NCBI GenBank assembly: GCA_964588415.1
Contig: CAZPPK010000107.1
Coordinates: 1 to 10,254, forward strand
DNA length: 10,254 nucleotides
Source of the DNA: Sulfidibacterium sp964588415
GTDB taxonomy: Bacteria; Bacteroidota; Bacteroidia; Bacteroidales; F082
Reading direction: 5' to 3'
Part shown: piece by piece, positions 1 to 6,464 of the stretch
Position numbering within the stretch: position 1 is the stretch's first letter
How the letters are laid out: each line of letters opens with the position of its first letter
Notes under the pieces: model-generated
Database searches by the model: none
The model's input: the letters and a program-made list of their open reading frames with translations, nothing else
What the model was told of the DNA's origin: nothing
Position numbers and translations under genes: made by a program

Positions 1-90
1 TTTTCAACAATCTGTTGTTAATTGAATTCTTGATAGTTAACTTTAAACAACTTCAGTATCTTTTAAGTTTCCTTTTTTAGACCGAACTCA

Positions 91-120
91 TTTGTACAAT
101 TAAAATTTTATCTATTTTTG
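91..120 (+). promoter_or_regulatory. Bacteroidota-type promoter of the TetR-cupin-hemerythrin-FeS operon
   Basis: TTTG at 91-94 and TATTTTTG at 113-120 match the Bacteroidota -33 (TTTG) and -7 (TAnnTTTG) consensus, with 18 bases between them. Transcription would start a few bases after 120, giving a leader of roughly 20-25 bases before the ATG at 150. The last bases of the -7 box overlap the palindromic operator at 119-140, so a bound repressor would block initiation. The boxes are seen in the sequence; promoter function is inferred. Confidence 0.65.
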
Positions 121-140
121 TGAGCGAATATTCACTCACA
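119..140. promoter_or_regulatory. Palindromic operator, probable TetR-family autoregulatory site
   Basis: A 22-base inverted repeat centred between 129 and 130 has half-sites TGTGAGCGAAT and ATTCACTCACA. Ten of its eleven base pairs are complementary; the only mismatch is C125 against A134. The form, with GAATATTC at the centre, resembles operators of many TetR regulators. It overlaps the end of the -7 box and the expected transcription start, and ends nine bases before the TetR start codon. This is the classical position for autorepression. The binding protein is inferred from position only. Confidence 0.7.
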
Positions 141-149
141 TTTTAAAAA

Positions 150-743
150 ATGGATTTAAGCAAAAGACAATCTGAAATCATTCAGGCAGCGATAAAGTTA
201 ATTGGTGAAGGCGGCATTCAGGCGCTTACCATCAAAAACCTTTCTGCTAAAATCGGTGTGGTGGAGTCAGCCCTGTACAGGCATTTTAAAAGCAAAACGG
301 ATGTGATTAGCGCGCTTTTGGATTATCTTGAATCAATCATGGCCTCGCATTTCGAAGAAGTCAGAGATTTAAATGCCGAACCTTTTGCAAAAATAGAAAA
401 GCTCATTGAGAGCCAGTTGAAACTCTTCGCGGATACGCCTTCTTATGCTGTGGTTATCTTGTCGGATGGTTTGTATAAAAATGATAAAATGCTGTATGAC
501 AAGCTTTTTAATATTATGGAAGGCTCCCGTTCAACTTTTGCAAAGATCATTGAAGAAGGGCAAAAAGATGGGGCAATCAGAAGCGATGTTACCAACGATC
601 AGATTGCCTTTATCATCATGGGAAGCATCCGGTTGAACGTGAATCAATGGGGCCTTTCAGGTTTCAGTTTTGATTTGTCGAAAAGGGGAAAGGTCATCTT
701 CCAAACATTAAAGACTCTGATTCAAAATTCCGCGAAGGATTAA
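150..743 (+). CDS. TetR/AcrR-family transcriptional regulator
   Basis: This 197-residue protein has the usual TetR length and layout. The N-terminal helix-turn-helix covers about residues 6-52, with the recognition-helix signature VVESALYRHFKSK at about 37-49 and the typical preceding GGIQALTIKNLSAKIG. The rest (about 55-190) is a helical ligand-binding and dimerisation domain too variable to suggest a ligand. It is expected to act as a cytoplasmic dimeric repressor that releases DNA on binding a small molecule. It is the first gene of a four-gene + strand run, 46 bases before the cupin gene, and has a strong palindrome immediately upstream, so it probably represses itself and the genes behind it. 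The ATG at 150 follows an A-rich stretch without a Shine-Dalgarno, as is common in Bacteroidota. Family assignment is firm; regulon and inducer are unknown. Confidence 0.93.
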   Translation: MDLSKRQSEIIQAAIKLIGEGGIQALTIKNLSAKIGVVESALYRHFKSKTDVISALLDYLESIMASHFEEVRDLNAEPFAKIEKLIESQLKLFADTPSYAVVILSDGLYKNDKMLYDKLFNIMEGSRSTFAKIIEEGQKDGAIRSDVTNDQIAFIIMGSIRLNVNQWGLSGFSFDLSKRGKVIFQTLKTLIQNSAKD

Positions 744-789
744 TTGAATTCTGAAAGCAAATAATAACATAATTTTTAAACCGTTTAAT

Positions 790-1128
790 ATGAATGCAAT
801 AGAGATAAAAGATGTCCAGGCTGGTCCCAATGCACACGGGATCGAAACAAAAAAATTTCATGAAAATGAGCATGTTCAGGCTGTTCATATTACATTAAAA
901 CCAGGTGAAAGGTTGAAAAAGCATATTACACCGGTTGATGTATTTTTTTATGTCCTTGAAGGAATCGGCATTGTAGAAATTGGCGATGAGAAAAAAGAGG
1001 TCGGCAAAGATACTTATGTCAACAGTCCGGCAGGAATCCCTCATTGCTGGTATAATGAAAGCTCAGAAATACTAAGGGTTCTGGTGGTTAAAACACCTAA
1101 GCCTGTTGGGAAAACTAAAATTTTATAA
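790..1128 (+). CDS. Small single-domain cupin protein
   Basis: This 112-residue protein is a single small beta-barrel of the RmlC-like cupin fold. Motif 2 is complete (P80-x-G82-x2-H85-x3-N89, in SPAGIPHCWYN). Motif 1 is recognisable (G39, H45, then FYVLEG at 53-58), but two of the four usual metal ligands are changed: the second His is T47, and the position of the Glu is V51, with D50 beside it. It therefore keeps H45 and H85 and may bind metal in a non-standard way or bind a ligand without metal. There is no signal peptide, so it should be cytoplasmic. It lies 46 bases after the TetR gene and 30 bases before the hemerythrin gene, so it is probably co-transcribed. Fold assignment is secure; the substrate is not predictable. 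Confidence 0.88.
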   Translation: MNAIEIKDVQAGPNAHGIETKKFHENEHVQAVHITLKPGERLKKHITPVDVFFYVLEGIGIVEIGDEKKEVGKDTYVNSPAGIPHCWYNESSEILRVLVVKTPKPVGKTKIL

Positions 1129-1158
1129 TCATAAACAAAAAATTCAAAAATAGATACA

Positions 1159-1710
1159 ATGAAGGCAACACAACAATTAAAAGATGAACATGAAGGTATA
1201 AAGTTGATGCTTTCCATCATGGAAAAAATTGCTGCTGATCTGGGTAATGGCAAAGAACTGAACATCAGTCATTATAAAAAGATTGTAGATTTCCTGAAAG
1301 TATTTGCCGACAAGTGTCATCATGGCAAAGAAGAAGAAATTCTTTTCCCTGCAATGGTTGATCATGGTATTCCGAATGCCGGAGGGCCTATTGGGGCTAT
1401 GCTTTATGAGCACGAACAGGGTAGGGGTTTCATTAAAGAAATGTCTGAAGCACTTCTCGAATATGAAAATGGGAATAAGGATTCAGTGAAGAATATTATT
1501 TCAGGTTCAACAAATTATGCTAATCTGTTAAGAGATCATATTGAAAAAGAAAACAATATTCTGTTTATGATGGCTGATCAGGTTCTGACGGAACCGGAAC
1601 AATCAAAAATATTTGATGAATTCGATGAATTGGAGGTGAGGAAAATTGGATTGGGAAAGCACGAAGAATATCATGATTTATTAAAAGAGCTTAGGGATAT
1701 TTATTTGTGA
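1159..1710 (+). CDS. Hemerythrin-like (HHE) di-iron protein
   Basis: This 183-residue soluble protein is a four-helix bundle of the hemerythrin/HHE cation-binding family. Candidate iron ligands are spread as the family requires: H11 (KDEHEG), H54-H55 with E58-E60 (CHHGKEEEILFP), H85 (YEHEQG), and H127 with E131 (RDHIEKENNILF). The repeated H-x3-E-x2-LF pattern in helices 2 and 4 is diagnostic. Such proteins bind a di-iron centre and are known to handle oxygen, nitric oxide or peroxide, or to store or sense iron. There is no RIC/YtfE-type N-terminal domain and no fused signalling domain, so a scavenging or electron-transfer role is more likely than Fe-S repair or sensing; this is inference. 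It sits 30 bases after the cupin gene and 51 bases before the Fe-S membrane protein gene. Family assignment is very likely correct; the physiological ligand is open. Confidence 0.92.
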   Translation: MKATQQLKDEHEGIKLMLSIMEKIAADLGNGKELNISHYKKIVDFLKVFADKCHHGKEEEILFPAMVDHGIPNAGGPIGAMLYEHEQGRGFIKEMSEALLEYENGNKDSVKNIISGSTNYANLLRDHIEKENNILFMMADQVLTEPEQSKIFDEFDELEVRKIGLGKHEEYHDLLKELRDIYL

Positions 1711-1761
1711 ACAAGAAAAGACAGTGGCTAAAGTTTAAAGTGATGATTTTCTAAAGGAAGA

Positions 1762-2814
1762 ATGCCTGTCTCAATATTTTCAAAAATGAAGAATTGGTTT
1801 AAGAAAGATCAACATATAAGATTACTGGTTCAATCCGTTTTCATGATTCTGATTTTATGGATTGGATTTCAATTCTACGGCTTTGTCAGGTATTACCAAA
1901 CGGGAGGGCAAACACCCTTTTTTCATCGCCCGCCAGGCGTGGAAGGCTTTTTGCCCATTAGTTCTTTGATGGGAATAAAGTATTTTCTGCTCACCGGAGA
2001 TTTTAATAAAGTTCATCCGGCGGGAATGGTGCTGATGGTGATTTTTATCCTGTTTGCAATTTTTATGAAAAAAGGTTTCTGCGGCTGGATTTGTCCGGTG
2101 GGATTTTTGTCGGAATACCTTGGTAAAATGGGAATGAAAATAGTTGGCAGGAATTTTATTTTACCCAAATGGCTCGATTATCCATTGCGGTCTCTGAAAT
2201 ATTTGGTGCTCCTATTTTTCCTGTGGGTGATCATTTCCATGTCGACAGTGGAAATACAGACTTTTCTCAACGGCAACTATAACAAAATTGCTGATGTTGA
2301 GATGTTGATGTTTTTCTGGCACCTCTCCCTGCTTTCGCTGATTGTAATTTTTTCATTGGTTGTCCTGTCCATCTTCATCAAAAATTTCTGGTGCCGCTAC
2401 CTTTGTCCTTATGGTGCGTTTCTGGGATTTCTAAGTATGTTCAGCCCGTTAAAAGTAACGCGCAATTCCGATACTTGTACCAGCTGCCAGCAATGCACAA
2501 AAGCTTGTCCTGCACATATACAAATTCATAACAAGCTGCGGATAAGTTCGGATGAGTGCATGGCCTGTGGGGAATGCCTGGCGGTTTGCCCCGAAGAAAA
2601 TACATTGGAGTTCAGCCTGACACGGAAAATGAAGAAAACCGTTTCCGTGAAGCGATATGCGGAAATTCTGGTTGCCCTTTTTGTAATTATTACAGGCCTG
2701 GCCATGGTTACCGGTTACTGGAAAAGCAACGTGAAACAGACGGTTTATAAAGAATTGATTTTCAATTCGAAAAGTTCGACCGTAAGCCATCCCGGGAATT
2801 TATATCATCCATAA
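1762..2814 (+). CDS. Polytopic membrane 4Fe-4S protein, NapH/YccM/CcoG-like
   Basis: This 350-residue inner-membrane protein combines hydrophobic helices (about 21-42, 87-103, 145-160, 184-206 and 302-320) with a cytoplasmic ferredoxin-like segment. The signature CGWxCPxG is at C107-C111 and CRYLCPYG at C211-C215, the two paired-cysteine motifs of the NapH/NosR/YccM/CcoG group. Two classical cluster motifs follow: C239-x2-C242-x2-C245-x3-C249-P and C266-x2-C269-x2-C272-x3-C276-P. The conserved HPAG is at 85-88. Relatives with known roles (NapH, NosR) move electrons between the quinol pool and a partner protein; CcoG works in cytochrome oxidase copper assembly. There is no FMN-binding domain as in NosR, and no nap, nos or cco genes are in the window. 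As last gene of the operon, its nearest possible partner is the hemerythrin encoded 51 bases upstream; that pairing is inference. The purine-rich AAAGGAAG just before the ATG lies very close to it; M9 is a less likely alternative start. Confidence 0.9.
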   Translation: MPVSIFSKMKNWFKKDQHIRLLVQSVFMILILWIGFQFYGFVRYYQTGGQTPFFHRPPGVEGFLPISSLMGIKYFLLTGDFNKVHPAGMVLMVIFILFAIFMKKGFCGWICPVGFLSEYLGKMGMKIVGRNFILPKWLDYPLRSLKYLVLLFFLWVIISMSTVEIQTFLNGNYNKIADVEMLMFFWHLSLLSLIVIFSLVVLSIFIKNFWCRYLCPYGAFLGFLSMFSPLKVTRNSDTCTSCQQCTKACPAHIQIHNKLRISSDECMACGECLAVCPEENTLEFSLTRKMKKTVSVKRYAEILVALFVIITGLAMVTGYWKSNVKQTVYKELIFNSKSSTVSHPGNLYHP

Positions 2815-3319
2815 AACAAAGATGTCAAATGGTACTTATGGGCTGATTTTTGTCATCTGAAGCAAAATTCAAATCGTTGTCAGGGAAATCGGAAAGAATG
2901 GAAAAAACAAAGATACAGGTTGTTATTTCGACGAACGGAGGAATGGAGTGAGGAGAAATCCCCCGGGTAGCAGGTTCTCACTCTGGAGATTTCTTACTCG
3001 TACCTCCTTATCAATGACAGCCTTTGGCTAAATGGCTGTTTAATTGGAAATTGCAAACTATAGCTGGAATATGATGCGGGCAAAATGTTTGGGTTTATAT
3101 ATCGCAAATCTCCTTATAAACGTTTAACCCTGAGACGGTATGGAATAAATTAATTTTCCAAAACGTTTGTCTTTAACCGGCGTGAGGGCCTTGATTAAAA
3201 AAACTAATTTCAATTAGATTGACGCCTATGCATCAGAGATGAGACACGTTCCGAGGAGGGGATCAAAGGAAATCCTTTTTTAAATTCTATAAATAGTCAT
3301 TTTTTAACTTGAAACAACT
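2815..3319. other. Convergent intergenic spacer between the Fe-S operon and the citrate lyase operon
   Basis: I see no convincing gene in these 505 bases. An imperfect 9-base inverted repeat at 2821-2829 and 2849-2857 (8 of 9 pairs) follows the Fe-S gene stop but has no T-run, so it is a poor terminator. The repeat at 2920-3019 is listed separately. Further on are two copies of AAACGTTT (3118-3125 and 3161-3168), a 6-base stem with a 2-base loop (CTAATT/AATTAG, 3204-3217), and a short stem AAAGGA/TCCTTT at 3265-3278 that runs into a T-stretch. The last could end + strand transcription but lies about 450 bases past the stop codon. Confidence 0.6.
2920..3019. repeat. Degenerate imperfect palindromic intergenic repeat, about 100 bases
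   Basis: The left arm begins TTGTTATTTCGACGAACGGA and includes GAGGAGAAATC (2950-2960). The right arm runs from GAGATTTCTTACTCG (2986-3000) through TACCTCC to TCAATGACA near 3019. The arms are roughly reverse complements, with small gaps. The style matches the short dispersed repeats familiar from Bacteroidota genomes, with arms like GTCATTTCGA...GAAATC and GATTTCT...AATGAC. This copy is worn, suggesting an old insertion. Lying between two convergent operons, it could fold in both transcripts. Recognition is from pattern memory plus the visible symmetry; copy number cannot be checked here. Confidence 0.6.
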
Positions 3320-3532
3320 TTAACGCGACAGTACTTTCTGAACACGTCCCACCTCTCCCGTTTCCAGCATCACTTTAATGCCCCGTGTATGTTTGGGCGA
3401 TTTGGTTAGAATGCGCTTTACAACGCCCTCAGTCAGAAGGCCGGTCCGCTGGTCTTGCTTTTGTACGATTTCAACCGTAAATCCGATTTGAATATTTTCT
3501 CTTAAAGTGCCGTTCTGTGCGTTATTTTCCAT
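3320..3532 (-). CDS. ywbE: YwbE-family small conserved protein (DUF2196)
   Basis: This 70-residue protein matches the YwbE family of about 65 residues: a short start, then a core (residues 16-67) with the conserved blocks VEIVQKQDQRTGxLTEG, VKRILTKSPKHTRGIKV and LETGEVGRVQKVL. The family is small, basic, probably all-beta and cytoplasmic; no biochemical role is established. The start at 3532 (MENNAQ) is chosen because the family core begins soon after it. A longer in-frame start at 3649 would overlap the end of citF by 71 bases and add 39 residues with no family resemblance. It lies 46 bases downstream of citF on the same strand, so it may be read from the citrate lyase promoter, but nothing in the family ties it to citrate metabolism. 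Confidence 0.85.
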   Translation of the reverse strand: MENNAQNGTLRENIQIGFTVEIVQKQDQRTGLLTEGVVKRILTKSPKHTRGIKVMLETGEVGRVQKVLSR

Positions 3533-3578
3533 ATCTGCTTTGTTTTTTGATAAAATGTAAAATTCAATTCCTTTGGAA

Positions 3579-5141
3579 TTAGGACAAAACTTTATGCACT
3601 GAATCAATGATGGTTCCGTCAACCCATTTAATGACCGCCACAATTTCATCGCTTAATTTGGGTTTTTCAGGTACTCCGCAAATGGCTTCTGCTTCAGTTT
3701 TGAGTTCTTCAATTGTTTTAACGGGTAAACCTGAGCCTTTCACTTTTTCTATCAGATCTTTTCTTAAAGGATTGATGGCAATGCCTCTTTCGGAAACAAT
3801 CACATCGATCATTTCGCCGGGCGCACAAAGCGTTGTGACTTCATCGCGAATAATAGGAATCCGGTCACGGAACAAAGGAATAGGCAGAATGGTGGTTTTT
3901 CCGAAAAGGGTATTCTGCCAGCCGCCAATTCCGTGGAGCAGGTAACCGTCGGAGTGAGTTACTACATTGGCATTGAAATGGACATCTACTTCTGTAGCTC
4001 CGAGAACCACCACATCCACCATGGATGCAAAATTGCCTTTCCCGTGGTAATTGTATGAAGTAAAAGGTGAAGTCCATACATGGTTCGGATTTTCACGCAT
4101 CGACTTTATACCATCCAGATCGAAAGTTTGTCCATCGAGAATATATTCAACCAATCCTTCCTGTAGCATTTCTACAGGATATTTGTTGCTTCCGGCTCTG
4201 ATAAACCGAGCTTTCCAATTGTTTTTCCTAAGGATTTCTCCAAAATAGTTGCCAATGGATAAAGACGTTCCACCGGCTCCCGCCTGATACGAAAATCCGT
4301 CATGGATCAAACCTGTACTTTCACAAAAGCGGGCAGTAAGTTCTGCAATGAGCAATCTATCAGGACTTTTGGTGATTTGGGTAGTTCCTGAAATAATTTT
4401 TTCAGGAACTCCAACCTGATCTACCTTGACCACATAATCCACGTAATTTCCCTGAATTTGCCAGGGAATTGCCGGAAATGGAACCAAATTATCAGTAACG
4501 ACAATCACCTTATCAGCATATTGAGAATCTGTCAAAGCAAAGCCGAGCAGTCCGCAGGCAGCATTGCCATTTACGCCGTTGGCATTTCCGAAAGCATCTG
4601 CAGTGGGTGAAGCGATGACAGCAATGTCAATTTGCACTTCACCATCCTGAACTGCCTGATAACGTCCGCCATGCGACCGTAAAATGCCGATCCCATCCAT
4701 TTTCCCCTCCGAGCAGAATTTTCCCAGAGCCCCGTTCATGCTTCCTTCTATGCGGTTAATGGTACCGTCTTCGAGATAGGGAATAAGATGGGCGTGGCAG
4801 GGGAAACTTGCTGACGGAAACCACCTGAGATTTTTTACTTCTAATTCATGAGCTATGTCGAAAACCTGGTTTGCGATCAGATCACCATCTCTGAAATGAT
4901 GGTGGGTGGAAATCGTCATGCCATCTTTTAAGCCGGCTTTTATGAGTGCTTCTTTCAGGTTGTCAACCAGCTTGTTGCCGTCTTCAGGATAATCAATGCA
5001 GGAGGCAATTAGTGGACCATATTTACGGCCATTGGGTTTGTATTTTCCAACCCCCATAAACGGGATGTGCTCTTCTCCGTTAATTTGGGTTGGGACGATG
5101 CGCCCCACAGCATTTTTTACCAGGTTGTTGTATTTTTTCAT
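3579..5141 (-). CDS. citF: Citrate lyase alpha subunit (citrate:acetyl-ACP transferase)
   Basis: This 520-residue protein is close to the usual CitF length of about 510. CitF swaps the acetyl group on the acyl-carrier subunit for citrate, giving citryl-ACP and acetate; CitE then cleaves citryl-ACP to oxaloacetate and acetyl-ACP. Family blocks are visible along the whole chain: DGMTISTHHHFRDGDL (73-88), SHGGR (156-160), DAFGNANGVNG (182-192), AGAGGTSLS (287-295), NPNHVWTSP (351-359), GATEVDVHFNANV (381-393), SERGIAINPLR (450-460) and a C-terminus ending DGTIIDSVHKV. No signal peptide or membrane segment is present; it is a cytoplasmic enzyme. The gene begins 49 bases after the citDE fusion on the same strand, keeping the D-E-F order of classical cit operons, and is followed by ywbE. 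No frame damage is visible. Identification is very secure. Confidence 0.96.
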   Translation of the reverse strand: MKKYNNLVKNAVGRIVPTQINGEEHIPFMGVGKYKPNGRKYGPLIASCIDYPEDGNKLVDNLKEALIKAGLKDGMTISTHHHFRDGDLIANQVFDIAHELEVKNLRWFPSASFPCHAHLIPYLEDGTINRIEGSMNGALGKFCSEGKMDGIGILRSHGGRYQAVQDGEVQIDIAVIASPTADAFGNANGVNGNAACGLLGFALTDSQYADKVIVVTDNLVPFPAIPWQIQGNYVDYVVKVDQVGVPEKIISGTTQITKSPDRLLIAELTARFCESTGLIHDGFSYQAGAGGTSLSIGNYFGEILRKNNWKARFIRAGSNKYPVEMLQEGLVEYILDGQTFDLDGIKSMRENPNHVWTSPFTSYNYHGKGNFASMVDVVVLGATEVDVHFNANVVTHSDGYLLHGIGGWQNTLFGKTTILPIPLFRDRIPIIRDEVTTLCAPGEMIDVIVSERGIAINPLRKDLIEKVKGSGLPVKTIEELKTEAEAICGVPEKPKLSDEIVAVIKWVDGTIIDSVHKVLS

Positions 5142-5190
5142 TTCTCGAGGTTTAAACTGAACTAAGGTATTTATGGTATCAAACTGTTTT

Positions 5191-6417
5191 TTAGGAAATC
5201 GTTTCTACTGATTCCCAGTTTTTTTCCAGCTTTCCCATGCTTATGGCAAGCTCAATAGTTTTGGATGCCCTTTTCACCACGGGTGGATCAATCATTTTTG
5301 AGCCGAGCGAAACCACACCCAGACCTTTAGATTCTGCTTCCTTGAAAGCGAGATAGATCTTTTTGGCTTTTTCTATTTCGGCTACTTCAGGAGTAAAGTT
5401 ATCATGAATGACTTTTATTTGTCTGGGGTGAATACATCCCATTCCATCAAAACCTAACGCTTTGGACCGTTTTACATTTTCCGCCAGGGCATCCATATCC
5501 GAAACATCGGAAAATACTGAATCTATGGGCTGGATACCGGCAGCGCGGGCAGTATTTACCACCATGGAGCGGGCAAAAAACGATTCGCTTCCTTCATTGG
5601 AGCGGCGGGTTCCCAAATCGGCTGTGTAATCTTCCAGACCGATGGCAATTGCTACTACATTTTCACTGACCGAAGCAATCTCATACGCATTCAATACGCC
5701 TTTTGCACTTTCTATGATGGGCATGAGCCAAACCGGATGATCGATTTGATATGATATTCTCAGCGACTGAATCTTTCTGTCAACAATTTTTAGTTCTTCA
5801 GCACTTTCACATTTTGGGACAAGGATTAAGTTAACATGATGTGGGATTGCGTATTCCAAGTCTTCTAATCCCCTTCCTCCCTGGTTAATACGCACCATTC
5901 GTTCAGCGCCGTAAAAACGAAGATTTCTCAATGCATTCCTGACCAGGAAACGGGCTTCGAATTTCTTGTCCGGTGCCACAGCATCTTCCAGATCAAGGAT
6001 TAATCCATTGGGATAATGAATTCCGGCATTGATCATCAGTTTGGGAGTGTTCCCAGGCAAATAAAGCCTGGAAAACCGGAATGCTTCTTTTTGGCTTTCG
6101 CCAAGATTCTCATCCAGCATGGGAAGCAGAAATTCTTCCTTTTTTTCAGGGAATGCTTTTTTAATGGCAGCTTCCAGACGCGCTGCCAGAACAAAATCCA
6201 ATGCTCCTGCATCGGTAATTTTGACAATGACATTTTTGATTTGAAAAAAAATCAGAATGTCTTCCGTAAGTTTTTGAATGCGAGCCCCATAAAGTGCTTT
6301 TACTTTGCTTTCGATTTGAATATCAATTCCACCGTTTGAAGTTACTTGAAATTCAACTTCAGCATCTGAACTCACCCCTTTGCCTTTGTTGCCTGCGATT
6401 CCTGTAATATTGTCCAT
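5191..6417 (-). CDS. citDE: Fused citrate lyase acyl-carrier (CitD) and beta (CitE) subunits
   Basis: This 408-residue protein joins two subunits that are usually separate. Residues 1-92 match CitD: IAG near the start, S16 in the VSSD motif aligning with the prosthetic-group serine (S14 of Klebsiella CitD), then IDIQIESKVKALYG and DAGALDFVLAARLEAA. Residues about 114-395 match CitE, the citryl-ACP oxaloacetate-lyase of the HpcH/HpaI TIM-barrel family: SRLYLPGNTPKLM (116-128), LDLEDAVAPD (141-150), MVRIN (174-178), ESAKG (236-240), GLEDYTADLGTRRS (260-273), GFDGMGCIHPRQI (322-334) and GLGVVSLGSKMIDPPV. E236 and D263 are likely Mg2+ ligands. A charged linker (about 93-113) joins the two parts. 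There is no stop or frameshift at the junction. The start at 6417 gives the expected spacing from Met to the serine (16 against 14). The modified serine would carry the phosphoribosyl-dephospho-CoA arm made by CitG and CitX, which are not in the window. Confidence 0.93.
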   Translation of the reverse strand: MDNITGIAGNKGKGVSSDAEVEFQVTSNGGIDIQIESKVKALYGARIQKLTEDILIFFQIKNVIVKITDAGALDFVLAARLEAAIKKAFPEKKEEFLLPMLDENLGESQKEAFRFSRLYLPGNTPKLMINAGIHYPNGLILDLEDAVAPDKKFEARFLVRNALRNLRFYGAERMVRINQGGRGLEDLEYAIPHHVNLILVPKCESAEELKIVDRKIQSLRISYQIDHPVWLMPIIESAKGVLNAYEIASVSENVVAIAIGLEDYTADLGTRRSNEGSESFFARSMVVNTARAAGIQPIDSVFSDVSDMDALAENVKRSKALGFDGMGCIHPRQIKVIHDNFTPEVAEIEKAKKIYLAFKEAESKGLGVVSLGSKMIDPPVVKRASKTIELAISMGKLEKNWESVETIS

Positions 6418-6431
6418 AATGATGTTTTTTA

Positions 6432-6464
6432 CAAAAATACGTTTCGTTTAGGTTTTTTGCCAAA
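6432..6464 (-). promoter_or_regulatory. Candidate promoter of the citDE-citF-ywbE operon
   Basis: Read on the minus strand, TTTG (6464 to 6461) and TATTTTTG (6439 to 6432) are separated by 21 bases, and fit the Bacteroidota -33/-7 consensus. The -7 box is identical to the one in front of the TetR operon. Transcription would begin near 6425, leaving a very short leader of about ten bases before the ATG at 6417. No operator-like palindrome is seen next to it. Promoter activity is inferred. Confidence 0.5.

Noticed and set aside
2449..2790. 113-codon minus-strand frame opposite the Fe-S protein gene
   Set aside because: It lies entirely opposite the cysteine-rich region of a well-supported gene, and its translation has no recognisable domain.
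1762..2814. Assignment as NapH, NosR or CcoG specifically
   Set aside because: The two paired-cysteine motifs and two ferredoxin motifs are shared by the group; without nap, nos or cco neighbours, or an FMN domain, a specific name is not justified.
2821..2857. Rho-independent terminator after the Fe-S membrane protein gene
   Set aside because: The inverted repeat is AT-rich, has a mismatch and a 19-base loop, and is not followed by a T-run.
3533..3649. Longer start for the YwbE-family gene
   Set aside because: The extra 39 residues overlap the end of citF and show no family resemblance, while the start at 3532 gives the usual family length.
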